Assembly: GCA_964519885.1 (NCBI GenBank)
Contig: CAZFLX010000020.1
Coordinates: forward strand, 1-44,678
DNA length: 44,678 nucleotides
From: GCA-002282575 sp964519885
GTDB lineage: Bacteria; Pseudomonadota; Gammaproteobacteria; Thiomicrospirales; Thiomicrospiraceae
Direction: 5' to 3'
The position numbers were made by a program, and so were the translations under genes. Of this stretch, positions 24,273 to 32,344 are shown piece by piece (the stretch's first letter is position 1; each line of letters opens with the position of its first letter). Below the pieces are notes generated by a model. It did no database searches, was not told the origin of the DNA, and worked only from the letters and a program-made list of their open reading frames with translations.

Positions 24273-24300
24273 CGGCAAAACTTGCCGTTTTCATTCTTTT
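24273..24300 (+). terminator. Putative terminator before the flgB promoter
   Basis: CGGCAA (24273-24278) pairs with TTGCCG (24282-24287) and is followed by a T-rich run to 24302. The stem is short (6 bases), so the call is moderate. It would separate the cheV-flgT transcript from the sigma-54 promoter 40 bases on. Confidence 0.5.
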
Positions 24301-24340
24301 TTGTCGTTATCGGCGGCAATTCAGTTTTCTTTAGGTGTTG

Positions 24341-24357
24341 TTGGCATTTAATTTGCT
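24341..24357 (+). promoter_or_regulatory. Sigma-54 promoter of flgBCDE
   Basis: TTGGCATTTAATTTGCT has the invariant GG (24343-24344) and GC (24355-24356) exactly ten bases apart, within TTGGCA and TTTGCT. Transcription would start near 24367, 30 bases before the flgB ATG. It depends on RpoN and an enhancer-binding activator such as FleQ/FlrC. The activator site is not visible to me. Confidence 0.85.
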
Positions 24358-24396
24358 AAGTTGTTTTCATGGAAAAACTCCGTGAGGGTAACAACA

Positions 24397-24813
24397 ATGT
24401 CATCTCGATTTGATTCAGTCTTAGGTATTCATGCCGACGCGTTAAAGCTGCGTGAGGCGCGTGGGCGCATTTTAGCGTCTAACCTAGCCAATGCCGATAC
24501 GCCTAACTACAAAGCACAAGACTTAGATTTTCGTGCCGCCATGTTAAAACAGCGTGGGGATGAAATGACGTTGCGCTCACCAAGCATGAAGCTCACCAAT
24601 AGCAAGCATATCGCTGGTTTCGAGGGTGGTGCTGTGAGTACCGCTGACTATTTGCGCTTTCGTAATCCGACGCAACCATCACTAGATGGTAATACCGTCG
24701 AAACCCATATTGAAAAAGCCAAATTTATGGAAAACGGTATGCAACATTCGATGACACTGCAATTTCTAGACGACCGAATTAAAGGCATTAAAGATGCCTT
24801 ACGTAGCCAATAA
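24397..24813 (+). CDS. flgB: FlgB, proximal rod protein
   Basis: This 138-aa protein has the N-terminal rod motif LREARGRILASNLANADTPN with YKAQDLDF and the C-terminal helix typical of FlgB, without a signal peptide, since it is exported by the flagellar type III system. The ATG at 24397 has GAGGG eight bases upstream and an MSSRFDSVLGIH start. An in-frame TTG at 24361 would lie before the predicted transcription start and is rejected. It opens the flgBCDE block, with 16 bases to flgC. Confidence 0.95.
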   Translation: MSSRFDSVLGIHADALKLREARGRILASNLANADTPNYKAQDLDFRAAMLKQRGDEMTLRSPSMKLTNSKHIAGFEGGAVSTADYLRFRNPTQPSLDGNTVETHIEKAKFMENGMQHSMTLQFLDDRIKGIKDALRSQ

Positions 24814-24829
24814 AGCTAAGGGGTAAGTT

Positions 24830-25252
24830 ATGTTTGATACCATCAACATCGCCGGTTCTGGCATGAATGCACAAAATGTACGCCTCAATGCCATTGCCTC
24901 TAACATGGCGAATGCTGACAGCATTAGTTCTAATGCCAAAGACACCTATCGCGCTAAACATGCAAAATTCGAGACCATTATGGCAGAAATGGGCACGCCA
25001 CCCGGTGTTATCCCAGCAGGCGGTGTGCGTGTGAAAGAAATTGTTGAAGACCAATCGGAACTTAAAGCGGAATATAACCCTAATCATCCCATGGCCAATG
25101 AGCAAGGCTATATCTATCGTCCTAATGTCGATACTGTCGAAGAAATGGCCAATATGCTGTCTGCTTCACGTAGTTATGAAATGAACATTGAAGTCATGAA
25201 CACCACCAAACAATTATTATTGCGCACCATTCAGCTGGGTAGTGGCAACTAA
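24830..25252 (+). CDS. flgC: FlgC, proximal rod protein
   Basis: This 140-aa protein has FDTINIAGSGMNAQNVRLNA and IASNMANADS at the N-terminus, the rod/hook family signature (normally ASNLANA; the change to NMANA is common in FlgC). The C-terminal segment NVDTVEEMANMLSASRSYEM and NTTKQLLLRTIQL is the matching coiled helix. It polymerises with FlgB and FlgF in the rod. GGGGTAAGTT before the ATG supplies a weak ribosome-binding site. Confidence 0.96.
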   Translation: MFDTINIAGSGMNAQNVRLNAIASNMANADSISSNAKDTYRAKHAKFETIMAEMGTPPGVIPAGGVRVKEIVEDQSELKAEYNPNHPMANEQGYIYRPNVDTVEEMANMLSASRSYEMNIEVMNTTKQLLLRTIQLGSGN

Positions 25253-25280
25253 TTTATTCCGCAAATAGGAGATAAACATC

Positions 25281-25952
25281 ATGGCAACAAATGAAATTGG
25301 TACCGATTTTTCAAAAGTCTATACCGCAAACGAAGCTGCAAGGCTAGCTCCACAAAAAACCATGGGTCAAGAAGACTTTTTGAAATTGCTTACCACGCAA
25401 ATGCAAAACCAAGATCCAACTAACCCAGTTGATAACACCAAAATGATTGCCGATATGGCACAGTTTTCTAGCCTAGAAGCGATGAAGCAACTAAACGATA
25501 CCGTCAGTAGCATGAGCCAAATGTTCAAAACTAACCAAGCGGTGCAAGCCAGCGTGTTAGTCGGTAAGGATGTGGTAGTGCCAGGCACGAAAGTCAATCT
25601 GATTTCGGGTACAGCGCCTGTGGCTTTGGTGAATATTGAAGAGTCCCTAACCGATGTGAAAGCGCAAATTCGTAATGCCAGTGGTGAGTTGGTACGTGAA
25701 TACAGCTGGGAAAGCTTGCCGCAAGGTCAGGGTGATTTGAAATGGGATGGTAAAGATGCCAGCGGTAACGCATTACCACAGGGTGCTTATACCGTAACCG
25801 CTTGGGGTACCAATTCTGAAGGGGCGCGTGCGGCAGTTGGCACATTAGTTGCTCAGAAAGTAGTTAGTGTAGATGTGGGTTCATCGGGCGCTTCGCTAAA
25901 TTTAGCTGACGGCTCTGCCGCTGGTCTCGATGAAATTCAACAAATCCGATAA
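25281..25952 (+). CDS. flgD: FlgD, hook-capping scaffold protein
   Basis: This 223-aa protein has the conserved N-terminus MGQEDFLKLLTTQMQNQDPT with NPVDNTKMIADMAQFSSLEA. An Ig-like FLG domain follows (about 105-190: VPGTKVNLISGTAPVALVN, then GDLKWDGKDASGNALPQGAY). FlgD caps the growing hook and is shed after completion. AGGAG nine bases before the ATG is a strong ribosome-binding site. It is followed after 15 bases by flgE. Confidence 0.95.
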   Translation: MATNEIGTDFSKVYTANEAARLAPQKTMGQEDFLKLLTTQMQNQDPTNPVDNTKMIADMAQFSSLEAMKQLNDTVSSMSQMFKTNQAVQASVLVGKDVVVPGTKVNLISGTAPVALVNIEESLTDVKAQIRNASGELVREYSWESLPQGQGDLKWDGKDASGNALPQGAYTVTAWGTNSEGARAAVGTLVAQKVVSVDVGSSGASLNLADGSAAGLDEIQQIR

Positions 25953-25967
25953 GACGAGGATAGAATC

Positions 25968-28040
25968 ATGGCAACGAACTTTTCATTAACCGCGTTAACC
26001 GGTATTAACTCGGCTTCGACTGGGTTAGGTGTTATTTCGAATAACATTTCCAATGCGCAAACCATTGGTTTTAAATCGAGCCGTGCCGAATTTGCGGATT
26101 TGTTCTACGGCGCACAAAATAGTCCAGGTACAGGTTCGCGTACCCAAGCGGTTACTCAGAATTTTAGCCAAGGTGCCATTAACGATACAGGTAATACGTT
26201 AGATTTAGCGATTAGTGGCAATGGTCTTTTTATCATGGAAGATGTCTCAGGTCGTTATGAAGCCGTTTATACGCGTAATGGTTCGTTTAAGTTGGATAAA
26301 GAAGGCTTTATTACCGACCAAATGGGTAATAAACTGCAAGGCTTTAATAAAGATGGTGTGCTTTCAACGCCAGCTAATAACGTTTATCAAACGGTACTAG
26401 GCTCATTGAATATTGGCGATTTGAACAAGGTGCCTAAAGCAACGTCACAAGTTAATTTTGATATGAACCTCAACGGTCAGGACTCAGTAACTTACACAAC
26501 TACTTCGAATGGCGGCAAGCAAAGTGCCAGTGGTGTGCCTTTTACGGCTGATAATTTGAAAGATATGTCTTATAACGGCGCACCGAATTATTCTACCAGT
26601 AAAATAGTGTACGATAGTTTAGGTGGTCAGCACCGCATGACAGTTAACTATTATAAGGCACAGGTTAATGCGCCAGGAACTTATCCGACCGCAAATGCTT
26701 CTGCGGGTAACACTATAACTTATACCCAAGAAACAACCGATTGGTATGCTCAATATATTATGGAAGACTTTGATCCAGCAACGGGCACCTATTATAAATC
26801 TGGTTCTGGTATGGATTCTGCAACCAACGCAACTAGCAACCAAAATGCTTACACAAACTATCAAACGTTGGTTTCAGGTGGTGCTTCACCCTCTCAAGCA
26901 GCTGCAGCACAAAAATCAGCATCTATTTTTGGTTTACCAACAACTGCCAAAGGTGCGGGCGAAAGTGCATACAATCTTGTAATGGCAATTGGTGGTACGA
27001 ATGCCGAAGCCAGTGTGGCAAGAAGTGCTGCTGAGACTGGATTCACAAATGATACAGCTGGTCGCATCGCTGCATACAATGATGCTTTAGCTGCTACAGC
27101 ACAAACCACTTTTACTGATGCGCAAGGGCAAACGGCTTATACTGCCTATGCTGGTACGTTAACGTGGGGTTCAGATTCATCAAGATTAGCATCGTTATTT
27201 ACCGTGAATGATCCAGCAGGTAATCCAATTCAACCCACATCACCAGCACAAGCGGCACAAGCAGCTCAAGCAGCTGCAATCGCTATGGGGTTAAATGCTT
27301 CGCAGGCAGCGCAGGCAGCGCAAGCGGCACAAAATGGGTTTACTTTACCTTTTGATGCAGCTACAAGTGCTAGAAATGCCTTTAATGCCGCTTTCGGAGT
27401 AAATGGCGTTGTAACATCAATTCCTGATGCCGTTGTTCAGGCATATCGTTTTGATAACAATGGTAAGTTATTAGACTTTAATAATAATGGCGATTTCGCT
27501 ATGATGGCTGGGAATAACACGCCACCATCAAAAGTGACAGCCCCACAAAATTGGTACTTTGATGTACCCAATACCTCGGGAACGGTTGGTGTAACGGAGG
27601 CAATGACATTTGAATCTGATTTAACCAACTTTACACAATATGCTGGAGCTTATACGATTCGTGGAGTCACACAAGATGGTTATGCAGCGGGCGACTTGGT
27701 TAACGTTCAGGTAAATAAAGACGGTACCATTGAAGCGCAATATTCTAATGGACGTTCGGATACCGTGGCAAAACTTGCCTTGGCGAACTTTAGTGATCAG
27801 CAGGGTATGCAAAAACTGGGTAACCAAATGTGGGCGGAAACAGCCGCTTCCGGTCCACGTCAATTGGGTAATCCACAAGCTTCAGGCTTTGGTACCATTC
27901 AGGCAGGTGCGTTGGAGTATTCTAACGTCGATGTGACGGGCGAATTGGTGAATATGATTTTCATGCAAAAAATGTATCAGGCCAGTGCGCAGGTTATTTC
28001 GACCGATAAAACCTTAACACAAACCATTCTTCAGCTCTAA
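25968..28040 (+). CDS. flgE: FlgE, flagellar hook protein with a large Ala/Gln-rich insertion
   Basis: This 690-aa protein has standard ends. The N-terminus has SLTALTGINSASTGLGVISN and NISNAQTIGFKSSRAEF. The C-terminus has ASGFGTIQAGALEYSNVDVT and LVNMIFMQKMYQASAQVIST. Most FlgE proteins have 400-460 residues. Here about 210 extra residues (about 275-488) interrupt the exposed domain between WYAQYIMEDFDPATGTYY and QAYRFDNNGKLLDF. The insertion is predicted helical, rich in Ala, Gln, Asn and Thr, with repeated QAAQAA runs around 425-456. The frame is intact, so the protein is presumably made. The extra mass should project from the hook surface. flgE is last in its block and followed by a terminator. 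Confidence 0.93.
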   Translation: MATNFSLTALTGINSASTGLGVISNNISNAQTIGFKSSRAEFADLFYGAQNSPGTGSRTQAVTQNFSQGAINDTGNTLDLAISGNGLFIMEDVSGRYEAVYTRNGSFKLDKEGFITDQMGNKLQGFNKDGVLSTPANNVYQTVLGSLNIGDLNKVPKATSQVNFDMNLNGQDSVTYTTTSNGGKQSASGVPFTADNLKDMSYNGAPNYSTSKIVYDSLGGQHRMTVNYYKAQVNAPGTYPTANASAGNTITYTQETTDWYAQYIMEDFDPATGTYYKSGSGMDSATNATSNQNAYTNYQTLVSGGASPSQAAAAQKSASIFGLPTTAKGAGESAYNLVMAIGGTNAEASVARSAAETGFTNDTAGRIAAYNDALAATAQTTFTDAQGQTAYTAYAGTLTWGSDSSRLASLFTVNDPAGNPIQPTSPAQAAQAAQAAAIAMGLNASQAAQAAQAAQNGFTLPFDAATSARNAFNAAFGVNGVVTSIPDAVVQAYRFDNNGKLLDFNNNGDFAMMAGNNTPPSKVTAPQNWYFDVPNTSGTVGVTEAMTFESDLTNFTQYAGAYTIRGVTQDGYAAGDLVNVQVNKDGTIEAQYSNGRSDTVAKLALANFSDQQGMQKLGNQMWAETAASGPRQLGNPQASGFGTIQAGALEYSNVDVTGELVNMIFMQKMYQASAQVISTDKTLTQTILQL
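27241..27335 (+). repeat. Imperfect GCA/CAA-rich repeat inside flgE encoding QAAQAA runs
   Basis: Two clusters of imperfect 9-base units (CAAGCGGCA or CAGGCAGCG types), at about 27248-27277 and 27302-27330, encode AQAAQAAQAAA and SQAAQAAQAAQ. The units are degenerate at third positions, which argues for an old repeat kept by selection rather than a fresh slippage tract. Confidence 0.7.
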
Positions 28041-28052
28041 TCGGCTTCTTTA

Positions 28053-28088
28053 AACCCCAATAACTAGCAATTTAGTTGTTGGGGTTTT
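28053..28088 (+). terminator. Rho-independent terminator after flgE
   Basis: AACCCCAATAACTA (28053-28066) pairs with TAGTTGTTGGGGTT (28073-28086), a 14-base stem with one T-G pair, followed by a short T run. It ends flgBCDE, just before the sigma-54 promoter of flgFGH. Confidence 0.85.
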
Positions 28089-28101
28089 CTTTTGGATTGT
28101 T

Positions 28102-28118
28102 TTGGCACAGTAAATGCT
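28102..28118 (+). promoter_or_regulatory. Sigma-54 promoter of flgFGH
   Basis: TTGGCACAGTAAATGCT has GG at 28104-28105 and GC at 28116-28117 with the required ten bases between. The -24 element TTGGCAC is perfect and the -12 ATGCT is slightly weak. Start is expected near 28128, giving a leader of about 90 bases before flgF. Confidence 0.82.
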
Positions 28119-28219
28119 TAATAATTTTTGAGGCAAGCATTGCCGTTACCACAGAGGTGATGACAAAGCCAGCCGAACAAGAGACGACTTAGGGATAACT
28201 GAATAAGGAGTGGCGGATT

Positions 28220-28963
28220 ATGGACAGAATGCTGTACATCGCCATGAGTGGCGCTAAAGAAACCTCGCTTTCATTAGCGGCCAACTCAAACAACTTAGCC
28301 AATGCCAACACTACTGGTTTTAAAGCCGACTTTAATCAATTTCGCGCCATGCACGTTGCTGGTCCTGGACACGATAGTCGTGCTTATGCCTTATCTGAGC
28401 GCCCTGCAACTGATTTAACTGCTGGTCCGATGAATTACACCGGTCGTGATATGGATGTGGCTGTCGCTAACGATGATTGGTTGGTCATTCAAACACCTAA
28501 AGGTGATGAAGGGCTGGTTAAAACCGCCAGTTTGCAAATCAAAGCCGATGGTTCATTGGTGGATATTCACGGCAACCCTATGCTAGGGGCTGATGGTCCT
28601 ATTGTTATCCCTCCCGCAGAAAAAGTTGATATTGGTGTCGATGGTACGATTTCAATCGTACCACTCGGACAGCCAATGCAGAATTTAGAAATTGTCGGTC
28701 AATTGCGCATCGTGCGCCCCAATGATGCTTCGCCTCAGCAAATGGAAAAAGGGCTAGATGGGTATATGCGCTCTAAAGCAGGCGTTACCCCTCAGCTGGA
28801 TGGTCGTTTGATGAGTGGAGTATTAGAGGCCAGTAACGTCAATACCGTTCAGTCTTTGGTGGATATGATTTCTCTGCAACGTAAGTACGAAATGCAGGTA
28901 AAAATGATGAACACCAGCAATAAAAACGAAGAAAAAAACAATCAGTTATTATCGCTAAGATAA
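28220..28963 (+). CDS. flgF: FlgF, proximal rod protein
   Basis: This 247-aa protein begins MDRMLYIAMSGAKETSLSLA with the rod signature NSNNLANANTTGFKADFNQF. The C-terminus has SGVLEASNVNTVQSLVDMIS and LQRKYEMQVKMMNTSN. It lacks the long hook-type insertion, as expected. FlgF forms the rod section between FlgC and FlgG. AAGGAG about 12 bases before the ATG is the ribosome-binding site. flgG follows after 15 bases. Confidence 0.95.
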   Translation: MDRMLYIAMSGAKETSLSLAANSNNLANANTTGFKADFNQFRAMHVAGPGHDSRAYALSERPATDLTAGPMNYTGRDMDVAVANDDWLVIQTPKGDEGLVKTASLQIKADGSLVDIHGNPMLGADGPIVIPPAEKVDIGVDGTISIVPLGQPMQNLEIVGQLRIVRPNDASPQQMEKGLDGYMRSKAGVTPQLDGRLMSGVLEASNVNTVQSLVDMISLQRKYEMQVKMMNTSNKNEEKNNQLLSLR

Positions 28964-28978
28964 GGGTAGGTTAGAATC

Positions 28979-29764
28979 ATGAACAGAGCACTATATGTCG
29001 CCAAAACAGGCTTAGAAGCGCAAAATACACGTTTAGCAACCATTTCGAATAACTTGGCTAATGCCAATACCACCGGTTATAAACAAGGTCGTGCCGAGTT
29101 TGAAGACCTGATTTATCAAAACGTGCGCCAACCTGGCGGGTTTACTAACCAACAAACCACGCTGCCTTCTGGTTTGCAGTTGGGTGTGGGTACGAAAGTC
29201 GTTGCCATTCAAAAAATGCATACTCAAGGTAGTCTGCAAAACACGGGTAATGAGTTAGATATTGCCTTGCAAGGTAAAGGTTTTTTTCAAATACAGCAAG
29301 TTGATGGCACTATCGCTTATACGCGTGATGGATCTTTCCAACTTAATCAGAATGGCGATATGGTCACTTCAGGTGGTTTATTGGTGCAGCCACAAATTAC
29401 CGTTCCGCCTAATGCCACTGGCGTGACCATTGGTACCGATGGTACGGTTTCGGCAACCATTCCTGGTCAGGCAGAGCCACAGCAGTTAGGTCAGTTAGAA
29501 ATTGCCACCTTTATTAATCCCGCTGGTTTGAACGCAAAAGGCGATAACCTATTCACCGAAACCATTGCCAGCGGCGTACCGGTGGTCGGTGTTGCTGGCG
29601 TTGACGGTGTCGGTACGATTATTCAATCTTTCCTAGAAGCTTCTAACGTTAATACGGTGGAAGAGTTGATTGGTATGATCGAAGCGCAACGTACTTATGA
29701 AATGAATGCCAAAGCGATTAAGGCGGCCGATGGCATGATGCAATACCTCAATAATAACGTATAA
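28979..29764 (+). CDS. flgG: FlgG, distal rod protein
   Basis: This 261-aa protein of normal length has MNRALYVAKTGLEAQNTRLA and TISNNLANANTTGYKQGRAE. The FlgG-specific stretch VRQPGGFTNQQTTLPSGLQL (about residue 45) helps tell it from FlgF. The C-terminus has SFLEASNVNTVEELIGMIEA and QRTYEMNAKAIKAADGMMQ. It builds the distal rod through the P and L rings, both of which are encoded next to it. Confidence 0.97.
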   Translation: MNRALYVAKTGLEAQNTRLATISNNLANANTTGYKQGRAEFEDLIYQNVRQPGGFTNQQTTLPSGLQLGVGTKVVAIQKMHTQGSLQNTGNELDIALQGKGFFQIQQVDGTIAYTRDGSFQLNQNGDMVTSGGLLVQPQITVPPNATGVTIGTDGTVSATIPGQAEPQQLGQLEIATFINPAGLNAKGDNLFTETIASGVPVVGVAGVDGVGTIIQSFLEASNVNTVEELIGMIEAQRTYEMNAKAIKAADGMMQYLNNNV

Positions 29765-29784
29765 CTTGATTCACGGTGATTAGC

Positions 29785-30468
29785 ATGAAAATTCAATTAA
29801 TATTAGCGTTAAGTGCTGTTAGTTTTTTGACAGCCTGTTCTAATACACCACAACGTATGGGTAAGTTCGAGTATGAACCTGCTTACCCAACCAATATTCC
29901 GCAAGCAGAAACAGCGCGTAACGGCTCACTCTATCAACCTGGCGCGATGGACTTGTTTAATGACAGTAAAGCACGTCGGATTGGTGACATTATTACCGTT
30001 AATTTACAAGAAAAAATGAACGCGCAGAAAAAAGCAGCAGCGAATGAGAAGAAAACCAATGCCACTTCCATGGGTGCTCCCACTATTTTAGGAGGTACAG
30101 TGGGTGCGGCAGCTGGCGGTATTAACTTCTTGGGAGATACTTCTTTTGACTCTTCGCATCAATTTAAGGGACAAGGTGATGCATCCCAAAGTAATAGCCT
30201 AACGGGTAATATTAGTGTTACCGTGGTGGAAGTGATTCCTAACGGAAATTTAGTGGTACGTGGTGAGAAATGGGTAACCATCAACCAAGGTGAAGAAGTG
30301 ATTCGTTTTGCCGGTATCATTCGCCCCGCCGATGTGGGGCCAGACAATAGCATCCCTTCTACTAAAGTCGCCGATGCCCGTATTATTTACAGTGGCGATG
30401 GGTTAGTGAATGAAGCGACGCAGAAGGGGTGGTTGGCAAGATTCTTCAGCAACTATTGGCCATGGTAA
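29785..30468 (+). CDS. flgH: FlgH, L-ring lipoprotein
   Basis: This 227-aa lipoprotein has the signal peptide MKIQLILALSAVSFLTACSN, with Cys of LTAC as acylation site. The core has GDIITVNLQEKMNAQKKAAA and NGNLVVRGEKWVTINQGEEV, then IRFAGIIRPADVGPDNS, all FlgH hallmarks. The ATG at 29785 has GGTGA close upstream. A GTG three codons earlier (29776) is less likely. It forms the outer-membrane bushing of the rod. It is the last gene of flgFGH and followed by a terminator. Confidence 0.95.
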   Translation: MKIQLILALSAVSFLTACSNTPQRMGKFEYEPAYPTNIPQAETARNGSLYQPGAMDLFNDSKARRIGDIITVNLQEKMNAQKKAAANEKKTNATSMGAPTILGGTVGAAAGGINFLGDTSFDSSHQFKGQGDASQSNSLTGNISVTVVEVIPNGNLVVRGEKWVTINQGEEVIRFAGIIRPADVGPDNSIPSTKVADARIIYSGDGLVNEATQKGWLARFFSNYWPW

Positions 30469-30563
30469 ACCTATTACGCTAACATCTGGATTTGTTGCTG
30501 AACAAATAAAAATAGTCCATTAAGGGCAAAACACACAAGGTAATCAAAATATAATTAGTTTTG

Positions 30564-30596
30564 AAGCGTCTTAATTGCTAAGGCGCTTTTTGTTTT
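30564..30596 (+). terminator. Rho-independent terminator after flgH
   Basis: AAGCGTCTTA (30564-30573) pairs with TAAGGCGCTT (30579-30588) across five bases, with one T-G pair, followed by a T-rich run. It separates flgFGH from the sigma-54 promoter eleven bases further. Confidence 0.82.
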
Positions 30597-30601
30597 ATGA
30601 A

Positions 30602-30618
30602 TTGGCATATACTTTGCT
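30602..30618 (+). promoter_or_regulatory. Sigma-54 promoter of flgIJKL
   Basis: TTGGCATATACTTTGCT has GG at 30604-30605 and GC at 30616-30617, ten bases apart, and is nearly identical to the flgB site. Start is expected near 30628, about 33 bases before flgI. Confidence 0.85.
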
Positions 30619-30660
30619 AAACCTAGTCTGTACAATAAAAATAGATTTGGGAGCCTTCTT

Positions 30661-31752
30661 ATGAAACGAATGATAGTCGCTGGATTGCTTGCCTTAATGG
30701 CGATGCAGCCTGTTTTCGCGGAACGTATCAAAGACTTAGCACAAGTGCAGGGTGTGCGCAGTAACCAGTTAATTGGTTACGGTCTTGTGGTGGGTTTGAA
30801 TGGTACGGGTGATAAAAACCCCTTTACCGATCAAAGCCTAAAGTCAATGCTGACGCGTTTTGGTATCAATATGCCCACTGACGTGAAGCCCAATTCTAAA
30901 AATATCGCTGCGGTTGCGGTCCATGCTGATTTGCCACCCTTTGTTAAACCCGGTCAAACCATTGATGTGACCGTATCTTCATTGGGTAATGCCAAGTCAT
31001 TAGCTGGCGGTTCATTATTGTTAACGCCGCTACGTGGGCTAGATGGCAATGTGTATGCCATGGCACAAGGTTCATTGGTTGTCGGTGGTTTAGATGCTTC
31101 AGGTAAAGATGGTTCTAAAATCACCATTAATTACCCAGGTGGTGGTCATGTTCCAAACGGTGCCATTGTTGAAAAAGGTGTCGATGCCGGTTTCGATGTC
31201 GGTAACACCATTACATTAAATTTGCGCCAGGGCGACTTCACTACCGCTAAACTGATGGTCGATGCCATTAACCAAAAATTTGGGGCGGATACGGCTAGAG
31301 CCTTGGATGCTCAGTCGGTAGAGGTGATGGCACCTCGTATGGCATCGCATAAAGTCAGTTTCTTGTCTGAGATTGAAAATATTGAAATTACGCCTGCAGA
31401 AGCAGCCGCTAAGGTTATTGTTAATGCCAGAACCGGTACAGTGGTCATTGGTCAGAATGTGCGCATCGGTGCCGCCGCCGTAGCGCATGGTAATTTGAGT
31501 GTGTCTGTCGGTGAAGGGATGAATGTAAACCAACCTAACCCTTTTGCGAATGGTCAAACTGCCGTTACACCAGCTTCTAACGTGGCGGTCAATCAAGAGC
31601 CTGCACGCATGTTCAAATTCGATAGTGGCGTTTCCTTAGATGAGTTGGTGAAAACAGTGAATAAAATTGGTGCTTCGCCATCGGATTTGGTTGCTATTCT
31701 CGAAGCGCTCAAAGCATCAGGTGCGCTCAAAGCTGAGTTGCTGGTTATTTAA
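30661..31752 (+). CDS. flgI: FlgI, P-ring protein
   Basis: This 363-aa periplasmic protein has a signal peptide (MIVAGLLALMAMQPVFA, cleaved before ERIKD). Family hallmarks include VQGVRSNQLIGYGLVVGLNG and GTGDKNPFTDQSLKSML, then INMPTDVKPNSKNIAAVAV and the C-terminal LDELVKTVNKIGASPSDLVA. It polymerises round the distal rod in the peptidoglycan layer with the help of FlgA. flgJ follows after eleven bases. Confidence 0.97.
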   Translation: MKRMIVAGLLALMAMQPVFAERIKDLAQVQGVRSNQLIGYGLVVGLNGTGDKNPFTDQSLKSMLTRFGINMPTDVKPNSKNIAAVAVHADLPPFVKPGQTIDVTVSSLGNAKSLAGGSLLLTPLRGLDGNVYAMAQGSLVVGGLDASGKDGSKITINYPGGGHVPNGAIVEKGVDAGFDVGNTITLNLRQGDFTTAKLMVDAINQKFGADTARALDAQSVEVMAPRMASHKVSFLSEIENIEITPAEAAAKVIVNARTGTVVIGQNVRIGAAAVAHGNLSVSVGEGMNVNQPNPFANGQTAVTPASNVAVNQEPARMFKFDSGVSLDELVKTVNKIGASPSDLVAILEALKASGALKAELLVI

Positions 31753-31763
31753 GGATAAGCATC

Positions 31764-32324
31764 ATGAACCAGGTCAGTAACATTCATGTCGCCAACGATG
31801 TTGGTGCCGTCAACGGATTACGCAAAGTCGCTCAAGAAGACAAAACCGAAGCGCTAAAAGCGGTGGCCAAGCAGTTTGAAGCGATTATGATGCAACAACT
31901 GTTAAAAAGTTCACGCGAAACCTCATGGGATGATGGCTTTGGTGAAGATGTACCAGGCGTGGGTTCGATGGATACCTACCGTGAGTGGCGTGATGATCAG
32001 CTGGCGCAAACACTTTCCACTAAAGGAACCATGGGTTTTGCCGATATGCTTGTTAAACAACTCGCTCCGGCATTAAACAACAACGCTAAAATGGGCATAG
32101 CCAGTGATTTGGTCGATGAACAAGGCGCAACACGACCAGCGCAACAGCTATCTCGCACGCACAGTTCGGGTAACAATATGAGCGGTTGGTGGAAGGTTCC
32201 GGCAGCGGATATTGCAGAGTTGCCTAAATCGACTAATGAGGTGGGTTTGCCAACGACTGAAGAAAGTTTGTTGTTGCGAAATTTGCTGCAAGGAAAAATA
32301 ACAACTCAGCCTAAACAGAGCTGA
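31764..32324 (+). CDS. flgJ: FlgJ, rod-binding domain only (no muramidase domain)
   Basis: This 186-aa protein contains the rod-capping domain (about 25-100), with AVAKQFEAIMMQQLLKSSRE, then MDTYREWRDDQLAQTLSTKG and MGFADMLVKQL. Enterobacterial FlgJ has about 313 residues, including a C-terminal peptidoglycan hydrolase; here the tail after residue 105 is short and low in structure, and there is no catalytic domain. The reading frame ends cleanly and flgK follows, so this is a natural single-domain form. In such species a separate hydrolase opens the wall, and the MltC-like gene after flgL is the candidate. Confidence 0.92.
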   Translation: MNQVSNIHVANDVGAVNGLRKVAQEDKTEALKAVAKQFEAIMMQQLLKSSRETSWDDGFGEDVPGVGSMDTYREWRDDQLAQTLSTKGTMGFADMLVKQLAPALNNNAKMGIASDLVDEQGATRPAQQLSRTHSSGNNMSGWWKVPAADIAELPKSTNEVGLPTTEESLLLRNLLQGKITTQPKQS

Positions 32325-32344
32325 TTGGGGAAGGATGAACTAAC

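Noticed and set aside
24361..24396. TTG start for FlgB at 24361
   Set aside because: It lies before the predicted sigma-54 transcription start, and the ATG at 24397 has a good ribosome-binding site and a standard FlgB N-terminus.
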